Positions 1-5,658 of a DNA stretch of 5,658 bases are shown in pieces. The stretch is taken from positions 1-5,658 of the forward strand of contig CAMDAY010000145.1 of assembly GCA_945888895.1 (NCBI GenBank). Reading direction: 5' to 3'. A program made the position numbers and the translations under genes. Position 1 is the stretch's first letter; each line of letters begins with the position of its first letter. The notes below the pieces were generated by a model that saw nothing but the letters and a program-made list of their open reading frames with translations, searched no databases and was not told the origin of the DNA. The DNA comes from Dehalococcoides mccartyi. Lineage in GTDB: Bacteria > Chloroflexota > Dehalococcoidia > UBA2979.

Positions 1-669
1 GCCATCGACGGCCCGACGGCATCGGGCAAGAGCGTCGTCGGCCGCGCGTTGGCCGACCTGCTCCACCTCGGGTTCTTCGACACCGGGTTGATGTACCGCG
101 CGTGCACGCTCGCCGTCCTCGAAGCTGGCGTCGACCCGAACGACGAGGCTGCCGTTGCTGCACTGATCCTCGAACTCGACCTCGACGTGCGCTGGCCCGA
201 GCCCAACGACCCGCGCATCCTGCTCACCGGCGTCGATGTGACCCCGAAGCTGCGCGCCGCGCTCATCGAGCAGAACGTCTCGCTGATCTCGCGCATCGAG
301 GACGTGCGACACGAGCTCGTCCGTCGCCAGCGCGCGATCGCCAACCGCGAACCCGTCGTGATGGCGGGCCGGGACATCGGGACGCGCGTGCTGGTCGAGG
401 CGCGGACGAAGGTCTTCCTCGACGCCTCGACCGAGATCCGGGCACGCCGCCGGCTGGGGGAGGAGCAGGTCGAAGGACGTGCCTCGACGTTCGAGACCGT
501 CCTCGATGCCACGCGCCGCCGCGACGAGCTGGACAACACGGGCCACCGCGCCGTGAAGCGCGAGCAGGCCGCTGAGGGCGCGCTGATCATCGACACCGAC
601 GCGATCGGCATCGACGAGGTGGTCACGCAGTGCGCGGAGCTGTACCGGCAGGTCAACGCCCTCTCGTAG
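1..669 (+). CDS. cmk: Cytidylate kinase (CMP/dCMP kinase), 5' end cut by window edge
   Basis: Phosphorylates CMP and dCMP with ATP to the diphosphates, in cytoplasmic pyrimidine nucleotide salvage and CTP/dCTP supply. The frame is open from base 1 and gives 222 residues ending in TAG. Family members are about 220-230 residues, so only a few N-terminal residues are missing. Seen (residue 1 = first codon of the window): P-loop GPTASGKS at 4-11, FFDTGLMYR shortly after, the CMP-binding insert with LLTGVDVT and the VR..L..RQR segment, GRDIGT at 123-128, KVFLDAS, and the arginine-rich lid around RARRR. The order and spacing match Cmk rather than adenylate or shikimate kinases. An odd point is the late motif: the usual D-x-x-R-(A)-x-x-P-L is here DNTGHRAVKR (178-187), with two extra residues and no PL. 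The true start lies left of the window; the in-frame TTG at 49 falls after the P-loop and cannot be it. Likely co-transcribed with plsC 27 nt downstream. Confidence 0.95.
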   Translation, partial: AIDGPTASGKSVVGRALADLLHLGFFDTGLMYRACTLAVLEAGVDPNDEAAVAALILELDLDVRWPEPNDPRILLTGVDVTPKLRAALIEQNVSLISRIEDVRHELVRRQRAIANREPVVMAGRDIGTRVLVEARTKVFLDASTEIRARRRLGEEQVEGRASTFETVLDATRRRDELDNTGHRAVKREQAAEGALIIDTDAIGIDEVVTQCAELYRQVNALS

Positions 670-680
670 CCGCCACGCCG

Positions 681-686
681 AGGAGG
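681..686 (+). promoter_or_regulatory. Ribosome binding site of plsC
   Basis: A consensus AGGAGG lies 10 nt before the ATG at 697 and fixes that start. The sequence GGGA-CGC-TCCC (685-695) could form a weak 4-bp hairpin partly covering it. That hairpin is short and may be chance in GC-rich DNA. Confidence 0.75.
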
Positions 687-696
687 GACGCTCCCG

Positions 697-1452
697 ATGC
701 GCGCACGCCTCTCCCGCCTTGCCTACGCTGCCTCGACCGCCCTGACGCGGCTCGTGCTCTTAGCCTTCGCGCGCCTGGAGGTGGTCGGTGAGCAGCGCGT
801 CCCGGTGAACGGGCCGCTGATCGTTGTCTCGAATCACATCGACCTGCTCGACCCGCCCCTCGTGGCTGCGTGCCTGTACCGCCGCGTCCATCCGATGGCG
901 AAGCGTGAGCTGTTCGAGATCCCGCTGATCGGCTGGTTCTTCCACGCATACGGAGCGTTCCCGGTCCGTCGCTTCTCGGCTGACATGGGTGCACTCCGCG
1001 TCGCGCGGAACTTCCTCCGAAGCGGCGAGGCCGTCCTGATCTTCCCGGAGGGCACGCGGGGAAACATGGTGGGCGACATCACCACCCTGCGCCCGGCGTT
1101 GCCGGGGGCGGCCGTCGTCGCCCAACTGTCCGAGGCGCTGGTCGTCCCGGTCGCGATCACCGGCAGCAAGGTGAAGCTGCCCGGCGTGTTCGTGCAGTGG
1201 CTGACCAGCAGCCGTCCCGTGATCCGCGTCGAGTTCGGCGAGCCGTTCGTGATCAAGGCGCCATCACAGGGTGGCGGATCGCCCGAGGAGGAGACCGACC
1301 GACTGATGCGGCGGATCGCCTCGATGCTGCCGGAGAGCCACCGCGGCGCGTACGGCGCGGGCAGTGAAGGCACGGTGGTCGTGCAGCGCGAGGCGCGCGA
1401 GCGCCCGACGCGCGCGGGCAGCGCCGTGGCGGACGAGACGCCCGCGGAGTAG
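697..1452 (+). CDS. plsC: 1-acyl-sn-glycerol-3-phosphate acyltransferase family protein (PlsC/LPLAT)
   Basis: Predicted to transfer an acyl group to lysophosphatidic acid to make phosphatidic acid, at the inner face of the cytoplasmic membrane. The 251-residue length is normal for the family. All four acyltransferase blocks are visible: NHIDLLD at 46-52 (the catalytic HxxxxD pair, H47 and D52), GAFPVRR at 86-92 (glycerol-phosphate binding), FPEGTRG at 116-122, and VVPVAITGSK at 149-158. The first 25 residues are an amphipathic to hydrophobic stretch with arginines (MRARLSRLAYAAS..), suited to membrane association. The last ~37 residues are low-complexity, rich in Arg, Ala, Glu and Thr, and carry no motif. 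The start is set by AGGAGG 10 nt upstream. It lies 27 nt after cmk; a cmk-plsC pair is a known neighbourhood in several bacterial groups. The acyl acceptor cannot be proven from sequence, and some family members act on other lysophospholipids. Confidence 0.92.
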   Translation: MRARLSRLAYAASTALTRLVLLAFARLEVVGEQRVPVNGPLIVVSNHIDLLDPPLVAACLYRRVHPMAKRELFEIPLIGWFFHAYGAFPVRRFSADMGALRVARNFLRSGEAVLIFPEGTRGNMVGDITTLRPALPGAAVVAQLSEALVVPVAITGSKVKLPGVFVQWLTSSRPVIRVEFGEPFVIKAPSQGGGSPEEETDRLMRRIASMLPESHRGAYGAGSEGTVVVQREARERPTRAGSAVADETPAE

Positions 1453-1455
1453 CCA

Positions 1456-1503
1456 CCCGCCTCGGCTCCTGGGCGACGGTCGCGGTACACTGGTCGAGGC
1501 GGG
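1456..1503. repeat. Perfect 9-bp inverted repeat between plsC and glmS
   Basis: The left arm CCCGCCTCG (1456-1464) and right arm CGAGGCGGG (1495-1503) are exact reverse complements. In RNA the stem could extend inward by G-U, C-G and U-G pairs to 12 pairs around a loop of about 24 nt. The repeat begins 4 bases after the plsC stop and ends 5 bases before the glmS Shine-Dalgarno. No T-run follows, so it is not a classical intrinsic terminator. It could be an mRNA hairpin in read-through transcripts or a protein-binding palindrome. Function is inferred only from position. Confidence 0.6.
1486..1491 (+). promoter_or_regulatory. Possible -10 box of a glmS promoter
   Basis: TACACT matches the TAnnnT pattern of housekeeping-sigma -10 elements and lies 28 nt before the glmS ATG, inside the loop of the inverted repeat. 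No TTGACA-like -35 is seen 16-18 bp upstream, where the sequence is GC-rich. A start near 1497-1499 would give a leader of about 20 nt. This is a weak call; the hexamer could be chance. Confidence 0.3.
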
Positions 1504-1508
1504 CGATC

Positions 1509-1513
1509 AGGAG
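1509..1513 (+). promoter_or_regulatory. Ribosome binding site of glmS
   Basis: AGGAG with a 6-nt spacer to the ATG at 1520. It decides the start, because the frame is open further upstream into plsC. Confidence 0.75.
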
Positions 1514-1519
1514 CACCTC

Positions 1520-3358
1520 ATGTGTGGCATCGTCGGTTACACCGGGCACCGCCCCGCCGGGCCGATCGTCCTCGACGGTCTGCGACGGCTCGAGTACCGC
1601 GGCTACGACTCCGCTGGCATCGCCCTCTTCGACGATCACAACGAGCTCTACGTCGCCCGCGCCACCGGCAAGCTGGATGCACTGCTCCAGCGCGTTGAAG
1701 GTACCCTGCCGCCCGCGATCTCCGGCATCGGGCACACTCGCTGGGCCACCCACGGCGAGCCCAGCGACCGCAACGCGCACCCGCACCTCGACCCGGACGG
1801 CAACGTCGCCGTGGTCCACAACGGCATCGTCGAGAACTTCGAAGACCTGCGCCTGCGCTATGCGCGCGGCCCGTTTCTCTCCGACACCGACACCGAGGTT
1901 CTCGCGCACATGCTCGCGACCCGCATCGAGGCGGGCGACGACCTGCTGGACGCGATGCGCGCGGTGGTCGTCGAGGCGCACGGAGCCTACTCGATCGTCG
2001 CGATCGCGCGGCATGATCCGGGCCGCATCGTCGCCGCGCGCGTGGGCAACGCGGGAGGGATCGTCGTCGGTGTCGGCGATGGCGAGCACCTGCTCGCATC
2101 CGACCTGAGTGCGCTGCTGCCGCACACACGCAATGTCACGTTTCTCGAGCCCGGCGAGTTCGTCGACATGCGAGCCGACAGCATCGCCTACTTCGACGAC
2201 GCAGGCGCGCCGATCACGAAGCGCATCGAGGTGCTCCCGTACGACCCGGTCGCGGCGGTGAAGGGCCCGTACAAGCACTTCATGCTCAAGGAAATCTTCG
2301 AGCAGCCCGACGCGGCGCTCGACGCGATCCGCGGGCGCTACCAGACTCGCCCCGCGCACGTGGAGTTCGAGGGTCTGCCGCTCGACGAGGCGCGCGCGAA
2401 ATCGCTGACGCGCGTCGTGCTCGTCGGAATGGGCACCTCGATGCACTCTGCGATGGTCGGACGGCACTACATCGAACGCTTCGCTCGCCTGCCTGCCGAG
2501 GTCGATAACTCCGCGGAGTTCCGCTACCGGCAGCCGGTCCTCGATCAGAACACGCTGGTCGTCTCGATCGCGCAGTCCGGCGAGACCGTGGACACACTGG
2601 CCGCGATGGACGAGGCGCGCCGCGCGGGGTGCCTCCAGATCACGCTGTGCAACACGCCCGGTGCCCAGACCACGCGCGTAGCGGACGGCACGATCCTCTT
2701 GCGCGTGGGGCCGGAGATCGCCGTCGCCAGCACCAAGACGATGCTCGCCTCCATGCTGCTGCTGCACGGCCTTGCGCTGCACCTCGGGCGGCTCCGAGGA
2801 ACGCTCGACCCCGCGGTGGAGGCGCAGCAGATCGAGGCGGCGCTGCACCTGCCGGCGGCGATCGGCGAGATGCTGGCGAGCGCCTCGCTGATCGAGGAGA
2901 TCGCGGGCCGCTACGCGCAGGACGAGAACTTCCTGTTCCTCGGTCGCGGCCTCGGCTACCCGATTGCCCTCGAGGGGGCGCTCAAGCTGAAGGAAGTCTC
3001 CTACATCCACGCGGAGGGATATGCCGCCGGTGAGATGAAGCACGGCCCGATCGCGCTGATCGATGAGCACATGCCGACGCTGGCGATCTCCCCCCGCGAC
3101 GAGGTCTTCGACAAGATGCGCTCGAACATCGAGCAGGTGCGCGCCCGGCGCGGTCGCGTCATCGCCGTCGTCTCTAAGGGTGACCGGAGTCTGGTCGGCG
3201 TGGCGAACGACATCATCGAGCTGCCAGAGGTCGACCCGCTCCTTGCGCCAATTGTGACGGTGGTGCCGCTGCAACTGCTGGCGTACTACATCGCCACCCA
3301 TCGCGGCGCAGACGTGGACCAGCCGCGCAACCTCGCGAAGACCGTCACCGTCGAGTAG
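1520..3358 (+). CDS. glmS: Glutamine--fructose-6-phosphate aminotransferase (isomerizing)
   Basis: Makes glucosamine-6-phosphate from fructose-6-phosphate and glutamine, the first committed step to UDP-GlcNAc for peptidoglycan and other glycans; cytoplasmic. It is 612 residues against 609 for E. coli GlmS, and complete. Glutaminase domain: MCGIVGYTG with Cys2, which becomes the N-terminal nucleophile after Met removal, then RRLEYRGYDSAG (22-33), HTRWATHG (72-79), HNGIVEN (100-106) and SDTDTEV (121-127). First SIS domain: VGMGTSMHS (302-310), AQSGET (351-356), ASTKT (403-407). Second SIS domain: EGALKLKEVSYIHAE (485-499) with K489 and E492, KHGP (507-510) with H508, and the C-terminal tail DQPRNLAKTVTVE with K607. 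By alignment these correspond to E. coli K485, E488, H504 and K603. The position equivalent to the E. coli cysteine in ACGTS is Met304. One loop reads GNAGGIVVG (176-184) where GSPLVIG is usual. The start must be 1520 because Cys must be residue 2. It lies 67 nt after plsC and its stop abuts the opposing gene's stop. Confidence 0.99.
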   Translation: MCGIVGYTGHRPAGPIVLDGLRRLEYRGYDSAGIALFDDHNELYVARATGKLDALLQRVEGTLPPAISGIGHTRWATHGEPSDRNAHPHLDPDGNVAVVHNGIVENFEDLRLRYARGPFLSDTDTEVLAHMLATRIEAGDDLLDAMRAVVVEAHGAYSIVAIARHDPGRIVAARVGNAGGIVVGVGDGEHLLASDLSALLPHTRNVTFLEPGEFVDMRADSIAYFDDAGAPITKRIEVLPYDPVAAVKGPYKHFMLKEIFEQPDAALDAIRGRYQTRPAHVEFEGLPLDEARAKSLTRVVLVGMGTSMHSAMVGRHYIERFARLPAEVDNSAEFRYRQPVLDQNTLVVSIAQSGETVDTLAAMDEARRAGCLQITLCNTPGAQTTRVADGTILLRVGPEIAVASTKTMLASMLLLHGLALHLGRLRGTLDPAVEAQQIEAALHLPAAIGEMLASASLIEEIAGRYAQDENFLFLGRGLGYPIALEGALKLKEVSYIHAEGYAAGEMKHGPIALIDEHMPTLAISPRDEVFDKMRSNIEQVRARRGRVIAVVSKGDRSLVGVANDIIELPEVDPLLAPIVTVVPLQLLAYYIATHRGADVDQPRNLAKTVTVE

Positions 3359-4105
3359 TTAGCGGTCGTCCTGGTCATCGACGCGCGGCGGAGTGTCCGG
3401 GTCGGCATTCTCGTGCCGGGGGCCGAGCGCTACACTCGGCATCGCCACCGCTGCCGTCGTGTCCGGAAGTCGCGCGTGTCCGCGCGCGAGGCGCTCTCGC
3501 AGCAGGCCACCGTCCTCCGGGTCATCCCATGCCTTGCGGGGCCCCAGGTGGGTCGGTGCGACCTCGCCGCGCTGCCGGCGGCGCAGACGACTGTACAGGA
3601 GCACACCGACGACCAACCCCGCGATGACGGCGGCGGGGATCACCGCGAAGAGCACCAGCCGCCTTCGCGTCGCCGCGCCCGCCCTCACTTCATCGGCGGC
3701 GTTCGCGGGGATCGCCGCGCTCACGGACAGGATCTCGACGCCGGTCTTCTTCGACCACGCGGCGACCTGATTCTGGGTGACGTTCGCGAGGCGGACCGTG
3801 GCCGCCGGAAGGCCCGCGCCTGCCTGCAGCACACCGAATCCACAGCCCTGCGGCGCCGGATCGGGCACCTCTGACAGGTCGACGGCAGTCGCCGGGCCGT
3901 TGTTCGCATGCAGGTGGACCAGCGCGGCGCCGTTCGGCGCGCAGTGGTCGTTGGACTCAGCCCGGAACTGCTCGAACGGCAGCAGCTTGCCGTTGTAGTC
4001 GACCACGTTGATCGCCACCGTGGCCTGCTGCGCCACGACGCGGCTGCTCGTCATCGACAGCGACAGCGCGACCGCCACCAGCAGGACAATCCCGACGACA
4101 CGCAC
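3359..4105 (-). CDS. Unrecognised exported single-pass membrane protein
   Basis: I do not recognise the family. The 248 residues show a clear layout. A signal peptide comes first (MRVVGIVLLVAVALSLS, then a polar region, with a plausible cleavage after V-V-A25). An exported domain of about 120 residues follows, with only two cysteines (C55, C88), which could form a disulfide, a C-x8-H-x-H arrangement (C55, H64, H66) and GCGFG at 87-91. One transmembrane helix lies at about 150-172, followed by RLRRRQR (173-179), which by the positive-inside rule puts the C-terminus in the cytoplasm. A hydrophilic 70-residue tail is rich in Pro, Arg and Asp and ends DDQDDR. The GTG at 4105 is chosen because no start codon lies further upstream before the ppdK stop, and because later starts (GTG 4078, ATG 4054) destroy the signal peptide. 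No good Shine-Dalgarno precedes it; the nearest GAGGA is 15 nt away. It lies 44 nt after ppdK on the same strand and is probably co-transcribed. Strong GC bias at third positions supports coding on this strand. Confidence 0.75.
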   Translation of the reverse strand: MRVVGIVLLVAVALSLSMTSSRVVAQQATVAINVVDYNGKLLPFEQFRAESNDHCAPNGAALVHLHANNGPATAVDLSEVPDPAPQGCGFGVLQAGAGLPAATVRLANVTQNQVAAWSKKTGVEILSVSAAIPANAADEVRAGAATRRRLVLFAVIPAAVIAGLVVGVLLYSRLRRRQRGEVAPTHLGPRKAWDDPEDGGLLRERLARGHARLPDTTAAVAMPSVALGPRHENADPDTPPRVDDQDDR

Positions 4106-4131
4106 AGGTGCCGTTGATGATCCTCGTGCCC

Positions 4132-4150
4132 GGCGCGTGATCGTCGCGCC
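4132..4150 (-). terminator. GC hairpin overlapping the ppdK stop codon; possible weak terminator or processing hairpin
   Basis: On the minus strand GGCGCG (4150-4145) and CGCGCC (4137-4132) form a perfect 6-bp GC stem around a 7-nt loop. It starts at the last base of the ppdK TAG and ends 26 nt before the next gene's GTG. No U-run follows, so full termination is doubtful. It might reduce expression of the downstream gene or stabilise the ppdK mRNA end. Short GC palindromes are common in DNA this rich in G+C. Confidence 0.35.
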
Positions 4151-5658
4151 TATCGCGCTGCGAGCGCCGCCTGAGCAGCCGCGAGTCGCGCGATGGGCAC
4201 GCGGTAGGGGCTGCACGAGACGTAGTTGAGCCCAGCCTCGTGGCAGAAGGCAACGGAAGGCGGATTGCCGCCGTGCTCGCCGCAGATGCCGACCTTCAGG
4301 TCGGGCTTGGTCGCGCGGCCCTTGGCGATCGCCATCTGGATCAGGCCGCCGACGCCTTCGCGGTCGAGCTCGACGAACGGGTCCCGCTCCAGCACGTGCT
4401 GCTTGATGTAGGAGGGCAAGAACCGCCCGGCATCGTCGCGGGAGAGGCCGAACGTGGTCTGAGTCAGGTCGTTGGTACCGAATGAGAAGAAATCGGCGTG
4501 CTGCGCGATGCGATCGGCAACGACGCATGCGCGGGGCAGCTCGATCATCGTGCCGACCGTGTACGGGATCGTGCAGTCGCGCTCTTCGAGGACCTTGTCC
4601 GCCGTCTCCTCGGTGAGCTGACGGAGCTCTTGAAGCTCGGCCTCGATGCCCACGAGCGGGATCATGATCTCCGGCTCGACATCGATGCCCTCGGAGCGGA
4701 GGTCGCAGGCGGCCTCCATGATCGCTCGGACCTGCACCTCGTAGATCTCGGGGTACGTGATGGCGAGGCGAACGCCGCGGTGGCCGAGCATCGGGTTGAA
4801 CTCGCGCAGGCTCTCGACGCGGCGCTCGACATCGGCGCTGCGCAGGCCGAGGGCCGACGCCAGTTCCGTGATCTCTTGCGTCGTGTGCGGCAGGAACTCG
4901 TGCAGCGGCGGGTCGAGTAGGCGGATGGTGACGGGAAGTCCCGCCATTGCCTTCAGGATCCCGTGGAAGTCCTCGCGCTGGAACGGCAGGATCTTCTGGA
5001 GCGCCGCGCGGCGCTCGGTCTCCGTCTGCGACAGGATCATCTCCCGCACCGCGAGGATGCGGTCGGCGCCGAAGAACATGTGCTCCGTGCGGCACAGCCC
5101 GATCCCCTCCGCGCCGAAGGCACGAGCGCGCTCGGCGTCCTCGGGCGTGTCGGCGTTGGCGCGAACCCTGAGGGTGCGCGCAGCATCGACCCACTCCATG
5201 AGCCGGTCGTACTCGGGCGGGAAGACGGCTTCCGCGAGCGGCAGCGCGCCCAGCATCACCTCGCCGGTGGTGCCGTCCACGCTCAGGACATCGCCCTCGC
5301 GGACGACGACATCGCCGCGTCCGGGGACGTTCACTGTGAACTCGCGGTGCGCGTAGTCGATCTCCAGGGAGGCGCAGCCGGTCACGCAGCACTTGCCCAT
5401 GCCGCGTGCCACGACCGCAGCGTGCGAGGTCATCCCGCCACGCGCCGTCAGGATCGCGGAGGCGTCCTTCATGCCCTCGATGTCCTCGGGGCTGGTCTCG
5501 TCGCGCACGAGGATCACGTCCTCGCCGCGCGACGCCCACTGCACCGCGTCACCGGGGGTGAACACGACCTTGCCGACCGCGGCACCGGGCGACGCCCCCA
5601 GGCCCTGCGTGAGCACGATCCGCGCGTGGTATCCCGGCGCGTTCTTGTCGAACACCGG
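4150..5658 (-). CDS. ppdK: Pyruvate, phosphate dikinase, C-terminal part (N-terminus beyond window edge)
   Basis: Interconverts pyruvate + ATP + Pi and PEP + AMP + PPi at the pyruvate/PEP node; cytoplasmic. The 502 visible residues are the phosphohistidine swivel domain and the PEP/pyruvate TIM barrel. The N-terminal ATP-grasp half (about 370-390 residues in the family) lies outside. Counting from the first visible codon at 5658: ETSPEDIEGM just before GGMTSHAAVVARGMG with the catalytic phospho-His79 (codon 5424-5422), then GIGLCRTEHMFF near 185-196, TIRLLDPPLHEF near 244-255, NPMLGHRGVRL, PEIMIPLVG, VGTMIELPRA, FFSFGTNDLTQ, GICGEHGGNPPS, and NYVSCSPYRVPIARLAAAQ with the acid/base Cys482 (codon 4215-4213). 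The LDPPLHEF and GICGEHGG/SCSPYRVP signatures indicate PPDK rather than PEP synthase or PTS enzyme I. The Thr two residues before the phospho-His, which is the regulatory site in plant PPDK, is present. The in-frame GTG at 5655 is an internal valine. The downstream partner is the membrane-protein gene, 44 nt away. Confidence 0.98.
   Translation of the reverse strand, partial: PVFDKNAPGYHARIVLTQGLGASPGAAVGKVVFTPGDAVQWASRGEDVILVRDETSPEDIEGMKDASAILTARGGMTSHAAVVARGMGKCCVTGCASLEIDYAHREFTVNVPGRGDVVVREGDVLSVDGTTGEVMLGALPLAEAVFPPEYDRLMEWVDAARTLRVRANADTPEDAERARAFGAEGIGLCRTEHMFFGADRILAVREMILSQTETERRAALQKILPFQREDFHGILKAMAGLPVTIRLLDPPLHEFLPHTTQEITELASALGLRSADVERRVESLREFNPMLGHRGVRLAITYPEIYEVQVRAIMEAACDLRSEGIDVEPEIMIPLVGIEAELQELRQLTEETADKVLEERDCTIPYTVGTMIELPRACVVADRIAQHADFFSFGTNDLTQTTFGLSRDDAGRFLPSYIKQHVLERDPFVELDREGVGGLIQMAIAKGRATKPDLKVGICGEHGGNPPSVAFCHEAGLNYVSCSPYRVPIARLAAAQAALAAR

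Noticed and set aside
49..51. TTG as the start of cmk
   Set aside because: It lies after the P-loop; the codons from base 1 encode conserved Cmk sequence, so the gene begins left of the window.
1364..1519. N-terminal extension of GlmS from an upstream in-frame start
   Set aside because: The catalytic Cys must directly follow the initiator Met, and the Shine-Dalgarno fits ATG 1520. The extension overlaps plsC in another frame.
1453..1519. glmS ribozyme/riboswitch in the glmS leader
   Set aside because: The gap is only 67 nt, far shorter than the ribozyme core, and no ribozyme-like sequence is recognisable.
1253..3301. 682-codon open frame antisense to glmS
   Set aside because: GlmS is certain on the + strand. 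Long antisense frames are expected in GC-rich genes, and the translation is rich in Arg, Asp and Val without motifs.
3431..3436. Second TACACT hexamer on the + strand as a promoter
   Set aside because: It lies inside the opposing gene with no + strand gene downstream and no -35, and is in the loop of a small hairpin.
3393..3874. + strand open frames opposite the membrane-protein gene
   Set aside because: They are Arg/Pro-rich and lack motifs. The minus-strand frame has a signal peptide, a transmembrane helix and GC-biased third positions.
3359..5539. Reading the minus-strand membrane protein as a 726-residue protein extending through ppdK
   Set aside because: The upstream part is a shifted frame of ppdK with Arg/Pro/Gly-rich shadow composition. 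The signal peptide starts at the GTG at 4105, after the ppdK stop.

Overview
The window is a compact, high-GC stretch of bacterial chromosome (by eye roughly two thirds G+C, with codon third positions mostly G or C). It holds five protein-coding genes and almost no intergenic DNA. There is no sign of mobile elements, CRISPR, tRNA or rRNA. The gene set is housekeeping, and no gene fixes the taxon. A high-GC lineage such as Chloroflexota or an actinobacterial relative fits, but that is an inference with low confidence.

Left half, + strand: the nearly complete 3' part of cmk (cytidylate kinase, 1-669) is followed after 27 nt by plsC (lysophosphatidate acyltransferase family, 697-1452), which has a strong Shine-Dalgarno. 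After 67 nt comes a complete glmS (glutamine-fructose-6-phosphate aminotransferase, 1520-3358). The plsC-glmS gap holds a perfect 9-bp inverted repeat that encloses a possible -10 box, so glmS may have its own promoter as well as read-through from cmk-plsC. These genes supply CTP/dCTP precursors, phosphatidic acid for membranes, and amino sugar for the cell wall or glycans.

Right half, - strand: ppdK (pyruvate, phosphate dikinase, C-terminal 502 residues, 5658-4150) enters from the right edge. It is followed after 44 nt by an unrecognised gene for a 248-residue protein (4105-3359). That protein has a signal peptide, a small exported domain with two cysteines, one transmembrane helix and a charged cytoplasmic tail. 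A 6-bp GC hairpin overlaps the ppdK stop codon. The two transcription units converge, and the stop codons of glmS (TAG) and of the membrane-protein gene (TAA on the other strand) directly abut with no bases between them.

I see no convincing new multi-gene system. The items most worth a second look are the unknown membrane protein, the inverted repeat before glmS, the zero-gap convergent junction, and sequence departures in the CMP-binding motif of Cmk and in one glutaminase-domain loop of GlmS.
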